A stretch of 64,000 nucleotides of DNA from an uncultured Blautia sp. (GCA_905209435.1 CAJLTE010000005.1:7200-71199); one strand, 5' to 3'. Numbered from the stretch's first letter, positions 36,630-46,872 are shown. Translations and numbers: made by a program. Notes: a model not told the origin generated them from the sequence alone.

Positions 36630-38132
36630 ATGAGAGAAAAGTATGAATCATTATCACTGGCAACTTTAAAGGAATTGGCAAAGGCCAGAGGATTAAAAGG
36701 GATTTCTACATTAAGAAAACCGGAATTGATCGAGAGAATGCTTCACGAAGATGAACTGGAAAATGCTTCAAAAGCAGAGGAAAATGTACAGGAAAAACCA
36801 CAGGAGAGTGCAGCGGAGAGAACTCAGCAGCACAGCAGACCGCAGCATTACGGCAGGAATCAGGAACGTGGACAGGACAGAGGACAGGACAAAAACCAGG
36901 AACGTCAGACAGAGCATGTGCAGGAAAGAAGTCAGGAAAGTCAGGCTGACAGAACACAGGAGAGACCACAGTACCATGCACCGGCTGAGACTGTGCAGCA
37001 GCTCGACAGTGGGGAACGTGCAGACGGAATCCTTGAGGTACTTCCTGACGGATATGGATTTATCCGTTGTGAGAATTATCTGCCGGGTGAGAATGATATC
37101 TATGTTTCACCGTCTCAGATCCGCAGATTTAATCTGAAAACAGGAGATATCATAAAAGGAAACATCCGCATTAAGACACAGGGAGAGAAATTCAGTGCCC
37201 TTTTATATGTAACATCTATTAATGGATTCCATCCAAGTGAAGGACAGAAACGATATAATTTCGAAGATATGACACCGGTTTTTCCAAATGAAAGACTTAA
37301 AATGGAAAGACCAGGTGGTACAGTTGCCATGAGAATCGTGGATCTGATCAGTCCGATCGGTAAAGGTCAGAGAGGTATGATTGTATCTCCTCCGAAAGCT
37401 GGTAAGACAACTCTTTTAAAAGATGTTGCGAAATCTATCCTGAAAAATAATCCGGACATGCATCTGATCATTCTTCTGATCGATGAGCGTCCTGAGGAGG
37501 TTACGGATATTAAAGAGGCCATTCGCGGTGATAATGTAGAGGTTATTTATTCCACTTTTGATGAGCTTCCGGAACATCATAAACGTGTATCAGAGATGGT
37601 AGTAGAGCGTGCACGCCGCCTGGTAGAGCATAAGAAAGATGTTACCATTCTTCTTGATTCTATTACAAGGCTGGCGAGAGCATACAACCTGATCATTCCG
37701 CCAAGCGGAAGAACTCTTTCCGGTGGTCTGGATCCGGCGGCTCTTCATATGCCGAAGAGATTCTTCGGTGCTGCCAGAAATATGAGAGAGGGAGGCAGCC
37801 TTACAATTCTTGCCACTGCACTGGTTGACACAGGAAGCAAGATGGATGATGTGATTTACGAGGAATTCAAGGGAACAGGCAACATGGAATTGGTTCTTGA
37901 CCGTAAACTGCAGGAAAAACGAGTATTCCCGGCCATCGACATTCAGAAGTCCGGTACAAGAAGAGAAGACCTGCTGCTTAATAAAGAGGAACAGGAAGCC
38001 GTATACATTATGCGTAAAGCTCTGAATGGCATGAAGTCCGAAGATGCAGTAGAACAGATACTGAATATGTTTGCGCGAACCAGAAATAACGAGGAGTTTG
38101 TACAGACTGTAAAAAAACAGAAATTTTTCTGA
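36630..38132 (+). CDS. rho: Transcription termination factor Rho with disordered N-terminal insert
   Basis: 500 residues, longer than the roughly 420 of E. coli Rho. Residues 1-42 are the Rho N-terminal helical domain. Residues about 45-130 are a low-complexity insert rich in Gln, Glu, Arg and Asp (for example [15 protein letters not shown]). Residues about 131-205 are the RNA-binding cold-shock domain ([14 protein letters not shown]). The ATPase core has Walker A ([10 protein letters not shown]), Walker B ([11 protein letters not shown]), and the Q-loop and R-loop region ([23 protein letters not shown]). It acts as a hexameric RNA helicase that ends transcription. Inserts at this place are known in other bacteria; here the insert is mostly QER-type repeats. 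It heads the rho-rpmE-DUF1385-prmC-prfA order. Confidence 0.96.
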   Translation: MREKYESLSLATLKELAKARGLKGISTLRKPELIERMLHEDELENASKAEENVQEKPQESAAERTQQHSRPQHYGRNQERGQDRGQDKNQERQTEHVQERSQESQADRTQERPQYHAPAETVQQLDSGERADGILEVLPDGYGFIRCENYLPGENDIYVSPSQIRRFNLKTGDIIKGNIRIKTQGEKFSALLYVTSINGFHPSEGQKRYNFEDMTPVFPNERLKMERPGGTVAMRIVDLISPIGKGQRGMIVSPPKAGKTTLLKDVAKSILKNNPDMHLIILLIDERPEEVTDIKEAIRGDNVEVIYSTFDELPEHHKRVSEMVVERARRLVEHKKDVTILLDSITRLARAYNLIIPPSGRTLSGGLDPAALHMPKRFFGAARNMREGGSLTILATALVDTGSKMDDVIYEEFKGTGNMELVLDRKLQEKRVFPAIDIQKSGTRREDLLLNKEEQEAVYIMRKALNGMKSEDAVEQILNMFARTRNNEEFVQTVKKQKFF

Positions 38133-38242
38133 AATAGCTTGCATTCCCCAGGTCTATATGTTATACTCATAAAGCTGTTTAATAGTAAATTCGTCAAATG
38201 AATACGAATAGAAAATAGAATCTTTACAGAGAGGTGAAAATC

Positions 38243-38443
38243 ATGAGAGAAGGAATCCATCCTAATTATTATCAGGCAACTGTAACCTGCAACTGTGGTA
38301 ACACATTCGTAACAGGATCTACAAAACAGGACATCCACGTAGAAATCTGCTCTAAATGTCATCCATTCTATACAGGTCAGCAGAAGGCAGCTCAGGCTCG
38401 TGGACGTATCGATAAGTTCAATAAGAAATACGGCCTGAAATAA
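38243..38443 (+). CDS. rpmE: Ribosomal protein bL31, zinc-binding form
   Basis: 66 residues from ATG 38243; a GTG at 38234 falls inside the ribosome binding site (AGAGGTG). The four zinc ligands CNC (about residues 16-18) and CSKC (about 36-39) are present, so this is the C+ form rather than the zinc-free paralogue. The C-terminal end ([13 protein letters not shown]) is typical. It sits 110 bp after rho and is followed by a terminator. Confidence 0.95.
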   Translation: MREGIHPNYYQATVTCNCGNTFVTGSTKQDIHVEICSKCHPFYTGQQKAAQARGRIDKFNKKYGLK

Positions 38444-38465
38444 TCAGAATATAGTATGAATTGAG

Positions 38466-38500
38466 AAGGTTGAGGTTGGGAAATCTCAGCCTTTCTTGTT
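38466..38500 (+). terminator. Terminator after rpmE
   Basis: AAGG-T-TGAG pairs with CTCA-G-CCTT around a 10-nt loop, followed by a T-rich stretch (TTCTTGTTTTC). It lies about 30 bp before the DUF1385 start. Confidence 0.7.
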
Positions 38501-38529
38501 TTCTTAAATATTTTCTTTAGGAGAAAAGA

Positions 38530-39534
38530 ATGAAATCATCAAATATCGGCGGTCAGGCTGTGATGGAAGGCATTATGATGCGCCATAAAGATAAATATTC
38601 CATTGCTGTCCGCAGGCCGGACAATGAGATTGAATTAAAAGTAGAAGACTACAAGTGTACACTCGGAAATGCGAAATTTCTGAAATATCCGCTGATCCGC
38701 GGTGTAGTCAGCTTCGTAGATTCTCTGGTAGTGGGTACCAAGTGCCTGATGTATTCGGCAGAGATCGCAGGAGATGAAGAGGACGAAGAGGAGACGCAGA
38801 AGAATGCTGCACTTTCAGAGGAAGAGCGTGCAGCTAAGAAGGCAAAAGAAGATAAGCAGTTCAAATGGCTGCTGTATGTGACTGTTGCTATTTCCATTGT
38901 AGTATCTATTGCTGCATTTATGCTGCTCCCGTATGCATTAGCGAGCCTTTGCAGAAAAGTGGGAGCCTCTGAGTTTGTAGTTACAGTAGTAGAGGCGTTC
39001 GTCAAGCTTGCATTATTTATGGGATATATGCTTCTGATTTCCAGAATGAAAGATATTCAGAGAACGTTTATGTATCATGGTGCAGAGCATAAATGTATTA
39101 ACTGCGTAGAACATGGACTTCCGCTTACAGTGGAAAATGTTCTGGCAAGTTCCAGACAGCATAAACGTTGTGGAACCAGCTTCCTGTTTCTGGTTATGCT
39201 GGTCAGCATTTTCCTGCATTTTATTTTTGTACTGGTCCCGGTTTACTGGGTGAGATTATTCGGAAGACTTCTTATGGTTCCGGTTGTTGCCGGAATTTCA
39301 TTTGAAATTATCCAGTGGGCGGGCAGATCTGACAGCAAGCTTGCAGACTTCTTCAGCAAACCGGGTCTGGCAATGCAGAAACTGACAACTAAGGAGCCGA
39401 CAGCAGATATGGCAGAAGTTGCTATTAAAGCAGTAGAAGCTGTTTTTGACTGGAGAGCATATCTGAAGGAAGAATTTGGCGTTGAGGTTCCGCCGGCAGA
39501 AGAGAATGAAGCAGCTGAGCAGACTGCTGTTTGA
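38530..39534 (+). CDS. DUF1385 membrane protein (YqhQ-like)
   Basis: 334 residues. Family marks: NIGGQAVMEGIMMRHKDKYS at the N-terminus, IRGVVSFVDSL, and the central HGAEHKCINCVEH motif with His and Cys residues that could bind metal, then SRQHKRCGTSFLF. About four membrane helices, with a charged stretch (about 80-115) between the first and the second. The last 60 residues are acidic. Function is unknown; the gene is conserved between rpmE and prmC in many Firmicutes. AGGAGAAAAGA precedes the ATG. Confidence 0.88.
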   Translation: MKSSNIGGQAVMEGIMMRHKDKYSIAVRRPDNEIELKVEDYKCTLGNAKFLKYPLIRGVVSFVDSLVVGTKCLMYSAEIAGDEEDEEETQKNAALSEEERAAKKAKEDKQFKWLLYVTVAISIVVSIAAFMLLPYALASLCRKVGASEFVVTVVEAFVKLALFMGYMLLISRMKDIQRTFMYHGAEHKCINCVEHGLPLTVENVLASSRQHKRCGTSFLFLVMLVSIFLHFIFVLVPVYWVRLFGRLLMVPVVAGISFEIIQWAGRSDSKLADFFSKPGLAMQKLTTKEPTADMAEVAIKAVEAVFDWRAYLKEEFGVEVPPAEENEAAEQTAV

Positions 39535-39562
39535 TTAAGTGAGAATAGAAAGGTGTAACTCC

Positions 39563-40492
39563 ATGAACGGAGAAACTCTGACAGGATTATTAAAAAAAGG
39601 ACAAAATATCCTTGCACAGGCAGGGATTCAGGAAGCCGGGCTGGATGCCTGGCTCCTTCTGGAATATACCACAGGAAAAAGCCGGGCGTATTATTTTGCA
39701 TACGGAGAAGAAGGTGTTACAGCAGAGACTGCGAAACAGTATCTGGAACTGATCGGCAGACGCGCTGAACACATACCTCTGCAGCATCTGACGCATCAGG
39801 CTTTTTTTATGGGATATGAATTTTATGTAAATGAGAATGTGCTGGTACCGAGACAGGACACGGAAACATTGGTGGAATCGGCACTTGAATGTATGAAAAA
39901 TACGAATTCAGAAGAATCAGGGAAGGGACCTCATGTGCTGGATATGTGTACAGGTTCCGGATGTATTCTGATCAGCCTTCTGAAAGAGATGCCGCAGGCA
40001 TATGGAACCGGCGTGGATCTGTCGGAACCGGCTCTGGAAATAGCAAGGCGGAATGCACAAGTCCTGGAAGTAAATGACAGGGCTGAATTTGTAAAAAGTA
40101 ATCTGTTTTCGGCACAATACTTTATAAATGAAGAAAGTCCGGATACAGAAAATGAAAATAATAATGGAAATCATACCATAGCCTATGATATGATTATCTC
40201 AAATCCGCCATACATCCCGACTGCGGAAATCGATGGGCTTATGGACGAAGTAAAACTTCATGATCCTCGGATGGCACTGGATGGTATGGAAGATGGTCTG
40301 TATTTTTACAGGACTATTACTGAACAGGCAGGAGACTATCTTGTTCCGGGCGGCTGGCTTTTATATGAGATCGGATGCAGCCAGGGAGAAGATGTGGCAG
40401 AACTTTTACGAAAAGAAGGATTTGAGGATGTTGAGATAAGACAGGATCTCGCCGGACTTGACCGGGTGGTCCTTGGACGAAAGAAAATATAG
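39563..40492 (+). CDS. prmC: Peptide chain release factor N5-glutamine methyltransferase
   Basis: 309 residues from ATG 39563 (AAAGGTG at about 39549); an earlier in-frame start has no ribosome binding site. The N-terminal helical domain (1-90) contains the PrmC helix with [19 protein letters not shown]. The SAM-binding core has DMCTGSGCI and the catalytic motif NPPYIP near residue 215. It methylates the Gln of the GGQ motif in release factors, fitting its place 10 bp before prfA. The two genes are almost certainly co-translated. Confidence 0.94.
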   Translation: MNGETLTGLLKKGQNILAQAGIQEAGLDAWLLLEYTTGKSRAYYFAYGEEGVTAETAKQYLELIGRRAEHIPLQHLTHQAFFMGYEFYVNENVLVPRQDTETLVESALECMKNTNSEESGKGPHVLDMCTGSGCILISLLKEMPQAYGTGVDLSEPALEIARRNAQVLEVNDRAEFVKSNLFSAQYFINEESPDTENENNNGNHTIAYDMIISNPPYIPTAEIDGLMDEVKLHDPRMALDGMEDGLYFYRTITEQAGDYLVPGGWLLYEIGCSQGEDVAELLRKEGFEDVEIRQDLAGLDRVVLGRKKI

Positions 40493-40502
40493 GAGGAGAA
40501 AC

Positions 40503-41579
40503 ATGTTTGATAAATTAGATGATCTGCTCATCCGCTTCGAAGAAGTGCTTAATGAGCTTGGAGAGCCTGGTGTTACAGATAATCAGGAACATTTCCAGAA
40601 GCTGATGAAAGAACAGAGTGATCTGCAGCCAATCGTAGATGCTTACCGCGAATACAAGAAGAATAAGGAGACGATCCAGGACAGTCTCTCCATGCTTGAA
40701 GAAGAGAAAGATGAAGATATGCGTGAGATGCTCAAAGAAGAGCTGGCTGATGCAAAGAAGAATGTAGAGGAACTGGAGCATGAGCTTAAGATCCTGCTAC
40801 TGCCGAAGGATCCGAATGATAATAAGAATGTCATCGTTGAGATCCGAGCAGGCGCAGGTGGAGATGAAGCAGCTCTCTTTGCAGCTGAAATCTATCGTAT
40901 GTATGTGAAATATGCAGAATCCCGTCGCTGGAAAACCGAGATGATGAGCCTTAATGAAAACGGTATCGGAGGATTTAAAGAAGTTACATTTATGATCACT
41001 GGTGCGGGAGCATATTCCAGACTGAAATATGAGAGTGGTGTACATCGTGTACAGCGAGTTCCGGAGACAGAGTCAGGCGGACGTATCCATACATCTACCT
41101 GTACAGTTGCCATTATGCCGGAAGCAGAGGAAATTGACTTCCATCTGGATATGAATGACTGTAAGTTCGATGTATTCCGTGCATCCGGTAATGGCGGACA
41201 GTGTGTCAATACTACTGACTCCGCTGTACGACTGACTCATATTCCTACAGGTATTGTTATTTCCTGTCAGGATGAGAAGTCACAGCTTAAGAACAAAGAC
41301 AAAGCGCTGAAAGTTCTGCGTTCCCGTCTGTATGAGATGGAACTTGCGAAGCAGCATGATGCTGAGGCAGAAGCAAGAAGAAGCCAGATTGGAACAGGAG
41401 ATCGATCTGAGAAAATCAGAACTTACAATTTCCCACAGGGACGTGTAACAGATCACAGAATCAAACTGACACTGCACAGACTTGAGAATATCTTAAATGG
41501 TGATCTGGACGAGATCATTGACAGCCTCATTGCCGCAGACCAGGCAGCGAAGCTGAGTAATCTGCAGGAAGAAGAATAA
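40503..41579 (+). CDS. prfA: Peptide chain release factor 1
   Basis: 358 residues from ATG 40503, with GGAGGAG just ahead, although the frame is open upstream into prmC. The codon-reading PxT motif appears as PET (residues 187-189), and the peptidyl-tRNA hydrolysis motif GGQ is at 231-233. PxT at this place indicates reading of UAA and UAG. The N-terminal coiled-coil domain and the C-terminal [13 protein letters not shown] motif are also present. It releases the peptide on the ribosome and is modified by PrmC. Confidence 0.96.
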   Translation: MFDKLDDLLIRFEEVLNELGEPGVTDNQEHFQKLMKEQSDLQPIVDAYREYKKNKETIQDSLSMLEEEKDEDMREMLKEELADAKKNVEELEHELKILLLPKDPNDNKNVIVEIRAGAGGDEAALFAAEIYRMYVKYAESRRWKTEMMSLNENGIGGFKEVTFMITGAGAYSRLKYESGVHRVQRVPETESGGRIHTSTCTVAIMPEAEEIDFHLDMNDCKFDVFRASGNGGQCVNTTDSAVRLTHIPTGIVISCQDEKSQLKNKDKALKVLRSRLYEMELAKQHDAEAEARRSQIGTGDRSEKIRTYNFPQGRVTDHRIKLTLHRLENILNGDLDEIIDSLIAADQAAKLSNLQEEE

Positions 41580-41673
41580 AACTGGGGAATTGCCGGACAG
41601 GGAAACGGCAATATATTAAGAAACAACTGAAAACGCATGATATAAGGAGAAGGAAAACAGGAGGAAAATATTT

Positions 41674-42591
41674 ATGCAGAAAACAGCACTTGTAATTATG
41701 GCAGCAGGAATTGGGAGCCGTTTTGGAAAAGGGATCAAGCAGCTTGCGCCAGTGGGACCGCAGGGTGAGATCATTATGGATTATTCTATTCATGATGCAC
41801 TGGAAGCCGGATTTAACAAAGTGGTATTTATCATCCGTAAGGATCTGGAAGAAGAATTTCGTAAAGTAATCGGTGAGCGCATTGAGAAGATTACAGAAGT
41901 AGAATATGTATTCCAGGAACTGGATGATCTGCCGGAAGGATTTACCAAACCTGCAGAACGTACAAAACCATGGGGAACAGGACAGGCAGTACTTGCTGCA
42001 AAGAAAGTTCTGGATGAGCCGTTTATCGTTATCAATGCTGATGATTATTATGGAAAGGAAGCCTATGTGAAAGTGCATGAATACCTTGTACAGGAACAGC
42101 CGGAGGATGGAAAGATTCATATCTGCATGGCGGGCTTCAGACTTGGAAATACATTGAGTGATAACGGAAGTGTTACAAGAGGAATCTGCAATATTGAGAA
42201 TGGACAGCTTACAGGTGTAACAGAAACGCATGATATATTTAAGACTGCGACAGGTGCCGAGTCAAGAAAAGCTGACGGAAGCGTACAGGAACTGGATGTT
42301 AAGGATCTGGTTTCCATGAATATGTGGGGACTGACACCTGATTTTATGGAAATCCTTGAGAAGGGATTTGTGGAGTTCCTCGGCGGACTGACACAGGATG
42401 ATATTAAGAAAGAATACCTGCTTCCTGAACTGGTAGATCACCTGATCAAGAATGGAAGTGCCAAAGTGGATGTTCTGGAAACAAAGGATACATGGTTCGG
42501 TGTAACTTATCAGGAAGATAAAGAAACAGTAATGAACGCATTTAAGAATCTCACAGAAGCAGGTGTGTATCCGCAGGGACTTTATAAATAA
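41674..42591 (+). CDS. Sugar nucleotidyltransferase family protein
   Basis: 305 residues with a GT-A Rossmann fold. The nucleotide-binding loop MAAGIGSRFG with Lys nearby (KGIKQLAPVG) is at residues 10-30, and the metal-binding Asp is in FIVINADDYYG near residue 110. It should transfer a nucleoside monophosphate to a sugar phosphate, but the sugar is not evident. It lies about 95 bp downstream of prfA and about 107 bp before glmM, so it may join cell-envelope precursor synthesis. AGGAGGAAAA precedes the ATG. Confidence 0.85.
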   Translation: MQKTALVIMAAGIGSRFGKGIKQLAPVGPQGEIIMDYSIHDALEAGFNKVVFIIRKDLEEEFRKVIGERIEKITEVEYVFQELDDLPEGFTKPAERTKPWGTGQAVLAAKKVLDEPFIVINADDYYGKEAYVKVHEYLVQEQPEDGKIHICMAGFRLGNTLSDNGSVTRGICNIENGQLTGVTETHDIFKTATGAESRKADGSVQELDVKDLVSMNMWGLTPDFMEILEKGFVEFLGGLTQDDIKKEYLLPELVDHLIKNGSAKVDVLETKDTWFGVTYQEDKETVMNAFKNLTEAGVYPQGLYK

Positions 42592-42698
42592 GACTGACAA
42601 AGCACGGCGTGTGTGAATATCGTCAGATCCGAGGCATAAAGTGGTATATAGGCAAGCGGACATGATATAAGAAGCATTGTGAGTAAAGGAGAACTATT

Positions 42699-44045
42699 AT
42701 GGGAAAATATTTTGGAACAGATGGATTTCGTGGAGAAGCTAATGTCAAACTGACAGTAGATCATGCATTTAAAGTAGGACGTTATGTTGGCTGGTATTAC
42801 GGAAGAGAACATAAGGCCAAAATCGTGATCGGAAAAGATACAAGAAGAAGCAGTTATATGTTTGAGTATGCACTTGTTGCAGGTCTGACTGCATCAGGTG
42901 CGGATGTATATCTTCTTCATGTAACGACTACTCCGAGCGTTTCCTATGCAGTACGTACTGAAGATTTTGATTGTGGAATTATGATCTCTGCAAGCCACAA
43001 TCCATTTTATGACAATGGAATTAAGCTTCTCAACGGCAACGGACAGAAGATTGAGGCAGAAGTTGAGGCAAGAATCGAGGCATATCTCGATGGTCTGATC
43101 GAGGATCTGCCGCTTGCAACAAAAGAGGACATCGGACGTACTATCGACTTTGCATCCGGAAGAAACCGTTACATCGGACATCTGATCTCTATTCCGAGCC
43201 GTGATTTCAAGGGTGTGAAAGTAGGTCTTGATTGTGCAAACGGAAGTTCTTCTGCAATTGCAAAGAGTGTATTTGATGCACTTCAGGCAAAGACTTATGT
43301 AATCCATAATCAGCCTGACGGCACAAATATCAATACAAACTGCGGTTCTACGCATATTGAAGTTCTGCAGAAATATGTGGTTGATAATGGCCTGGATATC
43401 GGATTTGCATATGATGGTGATGCTGACCGCTGTATTGCTGTTGATCATAAAGGAAATGTGATCGACGGTGACAAGATCATGTATGTATGTGGAAAATATC
43501 TCAAAGAACAGGGCAGATTAAAGGGCGATACTGTAGTAACAACTGTTATGTCAAACCTTGGTCTGTATAAATCTCTGGAAAGAGAAGGCATGAGATATGA
43601 ACAGACAGCAGTTGGAGATAAATATGTAGCTGAGAATATGATGGAGAATGGTTACAGCCTGGGCGGTGAACAGTCTGGACATATTATCTTCAGCCGTTAT
43701 GCTGCAACTGGTGACGGAATCCTTACTTCTCTGATGGTAATGGAAGCATGCATAGAAAAGAAAGCAACTCTTTGTGATCTTGCAAAGGAGATGAAGGTAT
43801 ATCCGCAGCTTCTGAGAAATGTGCGTGTAGCAGATAAGAAAACTGCAAGAGAGAATCCAAAAGTGATCGCAGCAGTAAATCAGGTTGCAAAGGAACTGGG
43901 TGCCGACGGACGTATCCTTGTACGTGAGAGCGGTACAGAACCGCTGATCCGTGTTATGGTAGAGGCAGGAACTGATGAGCTTTGCCATGAAAACGTAGAT
44001 CGTGTAGTGAAAGTGATGGAAGCAGAAGGGCTGATCGTTGACTGA
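42699..44045 (+). CDS. glmM: Phosphoglucosamine mutase
   Basis: 448 residues of the phosphohexomutase family. The phospho-serine is Ser99 in ISASHNPFYDNGIK, a GlmM-specific context. The metal loop is DGDADRC near residue 245, the sugar-binding loop is GGEQSGHI near residue 330, and the phosphate loop is RESGTEPLIRVMVE near residue 415. It converts glucosamine-6-phosphate to glucosamine-1-phosphate for peptidoglycan. AAAGGAGAA precedes the ATG. The next gene starts 20 bp after its stop. Confidence 0.95.
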   Translation: MGKYFGTDGFRGEANVKLTVDHAFKVGRYVGWYYGREHKAKIVIGKDTRRSSYMFEYALVAGLTASGADVYLLHVTTTPSVSYAVRTEDFDCGIMISASHNPFYDNGIKLLNGNGQKIEAEVEARIEAYLDGLIEDLPLATKEDIGRTIDFASGRNRYIGHLISIPSRDFKGVKVGLDCANGSSSAIAKSVFDALQAKTYVIHNQPDGTNINTNCGSTHIEVLQKYVVDNGLDIGFAYDGDADRCIAVDHKGNVIDGDKIMYVCGKYLKEQGRLKGDTVVTTVMSNLGLYKSLEREGMRYEQTAVGDKYVAENMMENGYSLGGEQSGHIIFSRYAATGDGILTSLMVMEACIEKKATLCDLAKEMKVYPQLLRNVRVADKKTARENPKVIAAVNQVAKELGADGRILVRESGTEPLIRVMVEAGTDELCHENVDRVVKVMEAEGLIVD

Positions 44046-44065
44046 TCCGCTGACAAAGGAATTAC

Positions 44066-45220
44066 ATGAAGAGTAAAAGAACTGGATTATTTCTGGCTGC
44101 AGGCTGTCTGAGCCTTACTGTCCTGACAGGCTGCAGTACAGAGGATACAAGAAATTATAAACAGGCAGCACAGGATCTGGAGAATGGAAATTATGAGACT
44201 GCGCTGGAGGAATACGAAACTGTGATCTCTGCAGGTGTGAAACTGGCTCAGTCTTACAGGGGAGCGGGTGTGGCTCAGCTGAAGCTGGGAAATTATGAGG
44301 ATGCCATAACAGATTTCAGTAATGCACTGGCATGTGAAAAAGTAGGTAAGAAGCTGAAGAAAGATATTCTATCCTACAGAGCTGCGGCTTATCTGAAGAC
44401 AAAAGCATATGATGAAGCAATGGCTGACTGTCAGGCGTTGGCAGAGTCGTATGATATGGATGCAGATCTGTATTTTCTGACGGGTGAGACTGCACTTGCC
44501 ATGGATTCTTATGAAGAAGCGTCTTCCAATTTCGAGCAGGCGTACAGTGAAGATGCCACTTATGACAGAGCACTTCAGATTTACGGAGCATATCTGGATA
44601 AAGATATGGAAGCAGACGGGACTCGTTACCTGGAAGCAGCACTTTCCGGTACAGCTAAAAATGCACAGGATCATTGTGATAGAGGCAGAGTTTATTATTA
44701 TATGGACGACTATGATAATGCCGCTGAGGAACTGAAACAGGCAGTAGAAGGTGATAATACAGAGGCTCTGGCTCTGCTCGGAATGGTATATATGGAGCAG
44801 GGAGACAGTGCAAATGCGAGGACTATGTTCCAGCAGTATGTATCACAGGCAGACAACGGGGCGAAGGGCTTTAACGGACTTGCCCTGTGTGATATAGAGG
44901 ATGGAGATTATGACAGTGCACTCTCTAATATTGCAAGTGGCATTCATGTAGCAGATGATAAAGATTTGCAAAGCCTGCTGTTCAATGAGATCGCAGTGTA
45001 TGAGAAGAAACTGGATTTTCAGACTGCACTGCAGAAATCAAAAGAATATCTGGAGTTATATCCGGGTGATAAGACGGTAAAGAAGGAACTGGCATTTCTT
45101 AATACCCGTGTAAGTGGAGCAAATACGAATTCTGAGGAAAGCTCAGATACTGCTGATAGTAATGCGGCGGATGCAGCGGCTGACACCGCAGATACAGATA
45201 ACACTGACAGTGCGCAGTGA
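44066..45220 (+). CDS. TPR-repeat lipoprotein
   Basis: 384 residues. A lipoprotein signal peptide ends in the lipobox LTGC (Cys about 23). Six to eight TPR units follow, such as NYETALEEYETVISAG and NYEDAITDFSNAL. The last 35 residues are a low-complexity stretch of Ala, Asp, Ser and Thr. TPR lipoproteins usually hold partners at the membrane; none is known here. It starts 20 bp after glmM. The four-way-junction repeat begins at the base after its stop. Confidence 0.85.
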   Translation: MKSKRTGLFLAAGCLSLTVLTGCSTEDTRNYKQAAQDLENGNYETALEEYETVISAGVKLAQSYRGAGVAQLKLGNYEDAITDFSNALACEKVGKKLKKDILSYRAAAYLKTKAYDEAMADCQALAESYDMDADLYFLTGETALAMDSYEEASSNFEQAYSEDATYDRALQIYGAYLDKDMEADGTRYLEAALSGTAKNAQDHCDRGRVYYYMDDYDNAAEELKQAVEGDNTEALALLGMVYMEQGDSANARTMFQQYVSQADNGAKGFNGLALCDIEDGDYDSALSNIASGIHVADDKDLQSLLFNEIAVYEKKLDFQTALQKSKEYLELYPGDKTVKKELAFLNTRVSGANTNSEESSDTADSNAADAAADTADTDNTDSAQ

Positions 45221-45382
45221 TTAACCAAATCAAGTAAGTCCCCTGCTTCAATTGCGAAAAGCAATAAGCAGTGGGTGGGGACTTGCTTGTATCAGGAGGC
45301 GTGCAAGCGCCTTCTGATAAACTGCGGAGCAGTTATTTGGTTATGAGCAAGTAGCGAAGCGGATGTTATCATCCGTCTGACT
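45221..45382. repeat. Four-way-junction intergenic repeat, copy 1
   Basis: Bases 45221-45364 are the same as 51896-52039 except one (45261 G versus A). On paper it folds into a closed four-way junction with no unpaired base between helices: P1 AACCAAAT/ATTTGGTT (45223-45230, 45335-45342); P2 CAAGTAAGTCCCC with GGGGACTTGCTTG (45231-45243, 45277-45289), continued by TGCTT/AAGCA; P3 12 bp (45290-45301, 45308-45319); P4 AACTGC/GCAGTT (45320-45325, 45329-45334). A fifth hairpin CGGAT/ATCCG follows at 45360-45375, then TGACTA. It starts directly after the TPR stop codon and ends 12 bp before hflX. Its helices suit RNA or extruded DNA; orientation is unproven. Confidence 0.85.
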
Positions 45383-45393
45383 AAGGAGATATT

Positions 45394-46629
45394 ATGGAAG
45401 AATTTGGAAAGCTGGAAGAACGTGTCGTTCTTGTAGGAGTTCAGACTGGAGACAATGACAATGTAGAAGAATCTCTGGATGAGCTTGAGGAGCTTGCATC
45501 CACTGCGGGAGCTGTTACGGTTGGAAAGATTATACAGAACCGTGAGGCGGTACATCCGGGAACTTATATTGGAAAAGGTAAGATCGAAGAGGTCCGTGCA
45601 CTGGTGTATGCTATGGATGCTACGGGCATTATCTGTGATGATGAACTCTCTCCGGCACAGTTAAATAATCTGGAGCGGGAACTGGACTGTAAGGTCATGG
45701 ACAGAACGTTGTTGATTCTGGACATTTTTGCGGCGCGTGCAATTACCAGTGAGGGTAAGATACAGGTGGAACTTGCCCAGCTTCGTTACAGAGCCGCACG
45801 TCTGGTAGGATTAAGAGAATCTTTGTCTCGTCTGGGTGGTGGAATTGGAACCAGAGGTCCGGGTGAGAAGAAACTGGAGACTGACAGACGTTTGATCCGA
45901 ACAAGGATTTCTGCGCTGAAGCAGGAATTATTGCAGGTTGAGAAACACAGAGAACTGATCCGCTCAAGCCGTGCCAGAGGAAATATGAAGACTGCGGCGA
46001 TCGTAGGCTATACAAATGCAGGAAAGTCCACTTTGTTAAATAAGCTGACAGGTTCAGATGTTCTGTCAGAGGATAAATTATTTGCAACGCTGGATCCGAC
46101 CACCCGTCTGCTGAATCTGGATGACGGGCAGCAGATTCTGCTGACAGATACAGTAGGATTTATTCATAAGCTGCCGCATCATCTGGTAGAAGCATTTAAG
46201 AGTACACTGGAAGAAGCAAAATATGCGGATTATATCATTCATGTTGTAGATTGTTCCAATACTCAGGCTGAAATGCAGATGCATGTCGTATACGAGACAC
46301 TGCGGGAACTTGGGGTGATGGGTAAGAAGATCATTACACTTTTTAATAAACAGGATGCTCCGGGTGCTGCAGTGCTGAGAGATTTTAAAGCGGACTATAC
46401 ACTGAAGATATCTGCAAAAACAGGAGAAGGACTGGAAGATCTGAATGATTTGCTGGAGAAACTTCTGGCTGATGAGCAGATCTATGTGGAACGTCTTTTT
46501 CCGTACCAGGAAGCTGGAAAAATTCAGCTTATTCGAGAGTACGGACAGTTGATCTCAGAAGAATATACAGACACAGGCATTGCTGTAAAAGCAAGAGTGC
46601 CTAAGGAAATCTATCCAAAAGTTGTATAA
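45394..46629 (+). CDS. hflX: Ribosome-associated GTPase HflX
   Basis: 411 residues. The N-terminal HflX domain has the motif GTYIGKGKIEE with the following DELSPAQLNNLE, then the glycine-rich GGGIGTRGPGEKKLE linker. The G domain (about 200-360) has G1 GYTNAGKST, G3 DTVGF and G4 NKQD. HflX binds the 50S subunit and splits stalled ribosomes. The start codon is supported by AAGGAGAT 12 bp upstream, right after the repeat element, so the element would be part of its 5' leader if transcribed from upstream. Confidence 0.95.
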   Translation: MEEFGKLEERVVLVGVQTGDNDNVEESLDELEELASTAGAVTVGKIIQNREAVHPGTYIGKGKIEEVRALVYAMDATGIICDDELSPAQLNNLERELDCKVMDRTLLILDIFAARAITSEGKIQVELAQLRYRAARLVGLRESLSRLGGGIGTRGPGEKKLETDRRLIRTRISALKQELLQVEKHRELIRSSRARGNMKTAAIVGYTNAGKSTLLNKLTGSDVLSEDKLFATLDPTTRLLNLDDGQQILLTDTVGFIHKLPHHLVEAFKSTLEEAKYADYIIHVVDCSNTQAEMQMHVVYETLRELGVMGKKIITLFNKQDAPGAAVLRDFKADYTLKISAKTGEGLEDLNDLLEKLLADEQIYVERLFPYQEAGKIQLIREYGQLISEEYTDTGIAVKARVPKEIYPKVV

Positions 46630-46786
46630 AAGCGGTAGCTTGTCATGAAGTGAACAGCACTGTGAATGTTTGCAAAACTGTATGAAAATAAGAACATATG
46701 TTTACTTCTGAAGAAATATATGTTATTATATGAATATAAAAAATTCTGATAAGCAGATTTTGTTGAAAAAATATTTTTGAGCTAAA

Positions 46787-46834
46787 ACACCATATATTGT
46801 GCCTTTTACTGAAAACGGGAACATTATATGGTGT
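46787..46834. promoter_or_regulatory. Pair of NrdR-box-like sites ahead of nrdD
   Basis: Box 1 ACACCATATATTGTGC (46787-46802) and box 2 GAACATTATATGGTGT (46819-46834) both fit the known NrdR consensus (acaCwAtATaTwGtgt) well, and their starts are 32 bp apart, three helical turns, as in tandem NrdR sites. The two also form an inverted repeat with a T-tract after it, so an hflX terminator is an alternative or added role. Confidence 0.6.
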
Positions 46835-46843
46835 TTTTCTGTG

Positions 46844-46872
46844 TTGACGAAAGAGAGATACTCTGATACAAT
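46844..46872 (+). promoter_or_regulatory. nrdD promoter
   Basis: TTGACG at 46844-46849 and TACAAT at 46867-46872 with a 17 bp spacer, just downstream of the NrdR-box-like pair and 92 bp before the nrdD start. Confidence 0.7.

Noticed and set aside
41527..42231. Long minus-strand ORF opposite the nucleotidyltransferase gene
   Set aside because: It mirrors a strong plus-strand gene with known motifs, has no ribosome binding site and reads as low-information Cys/Phe/Ser-rich sequence.
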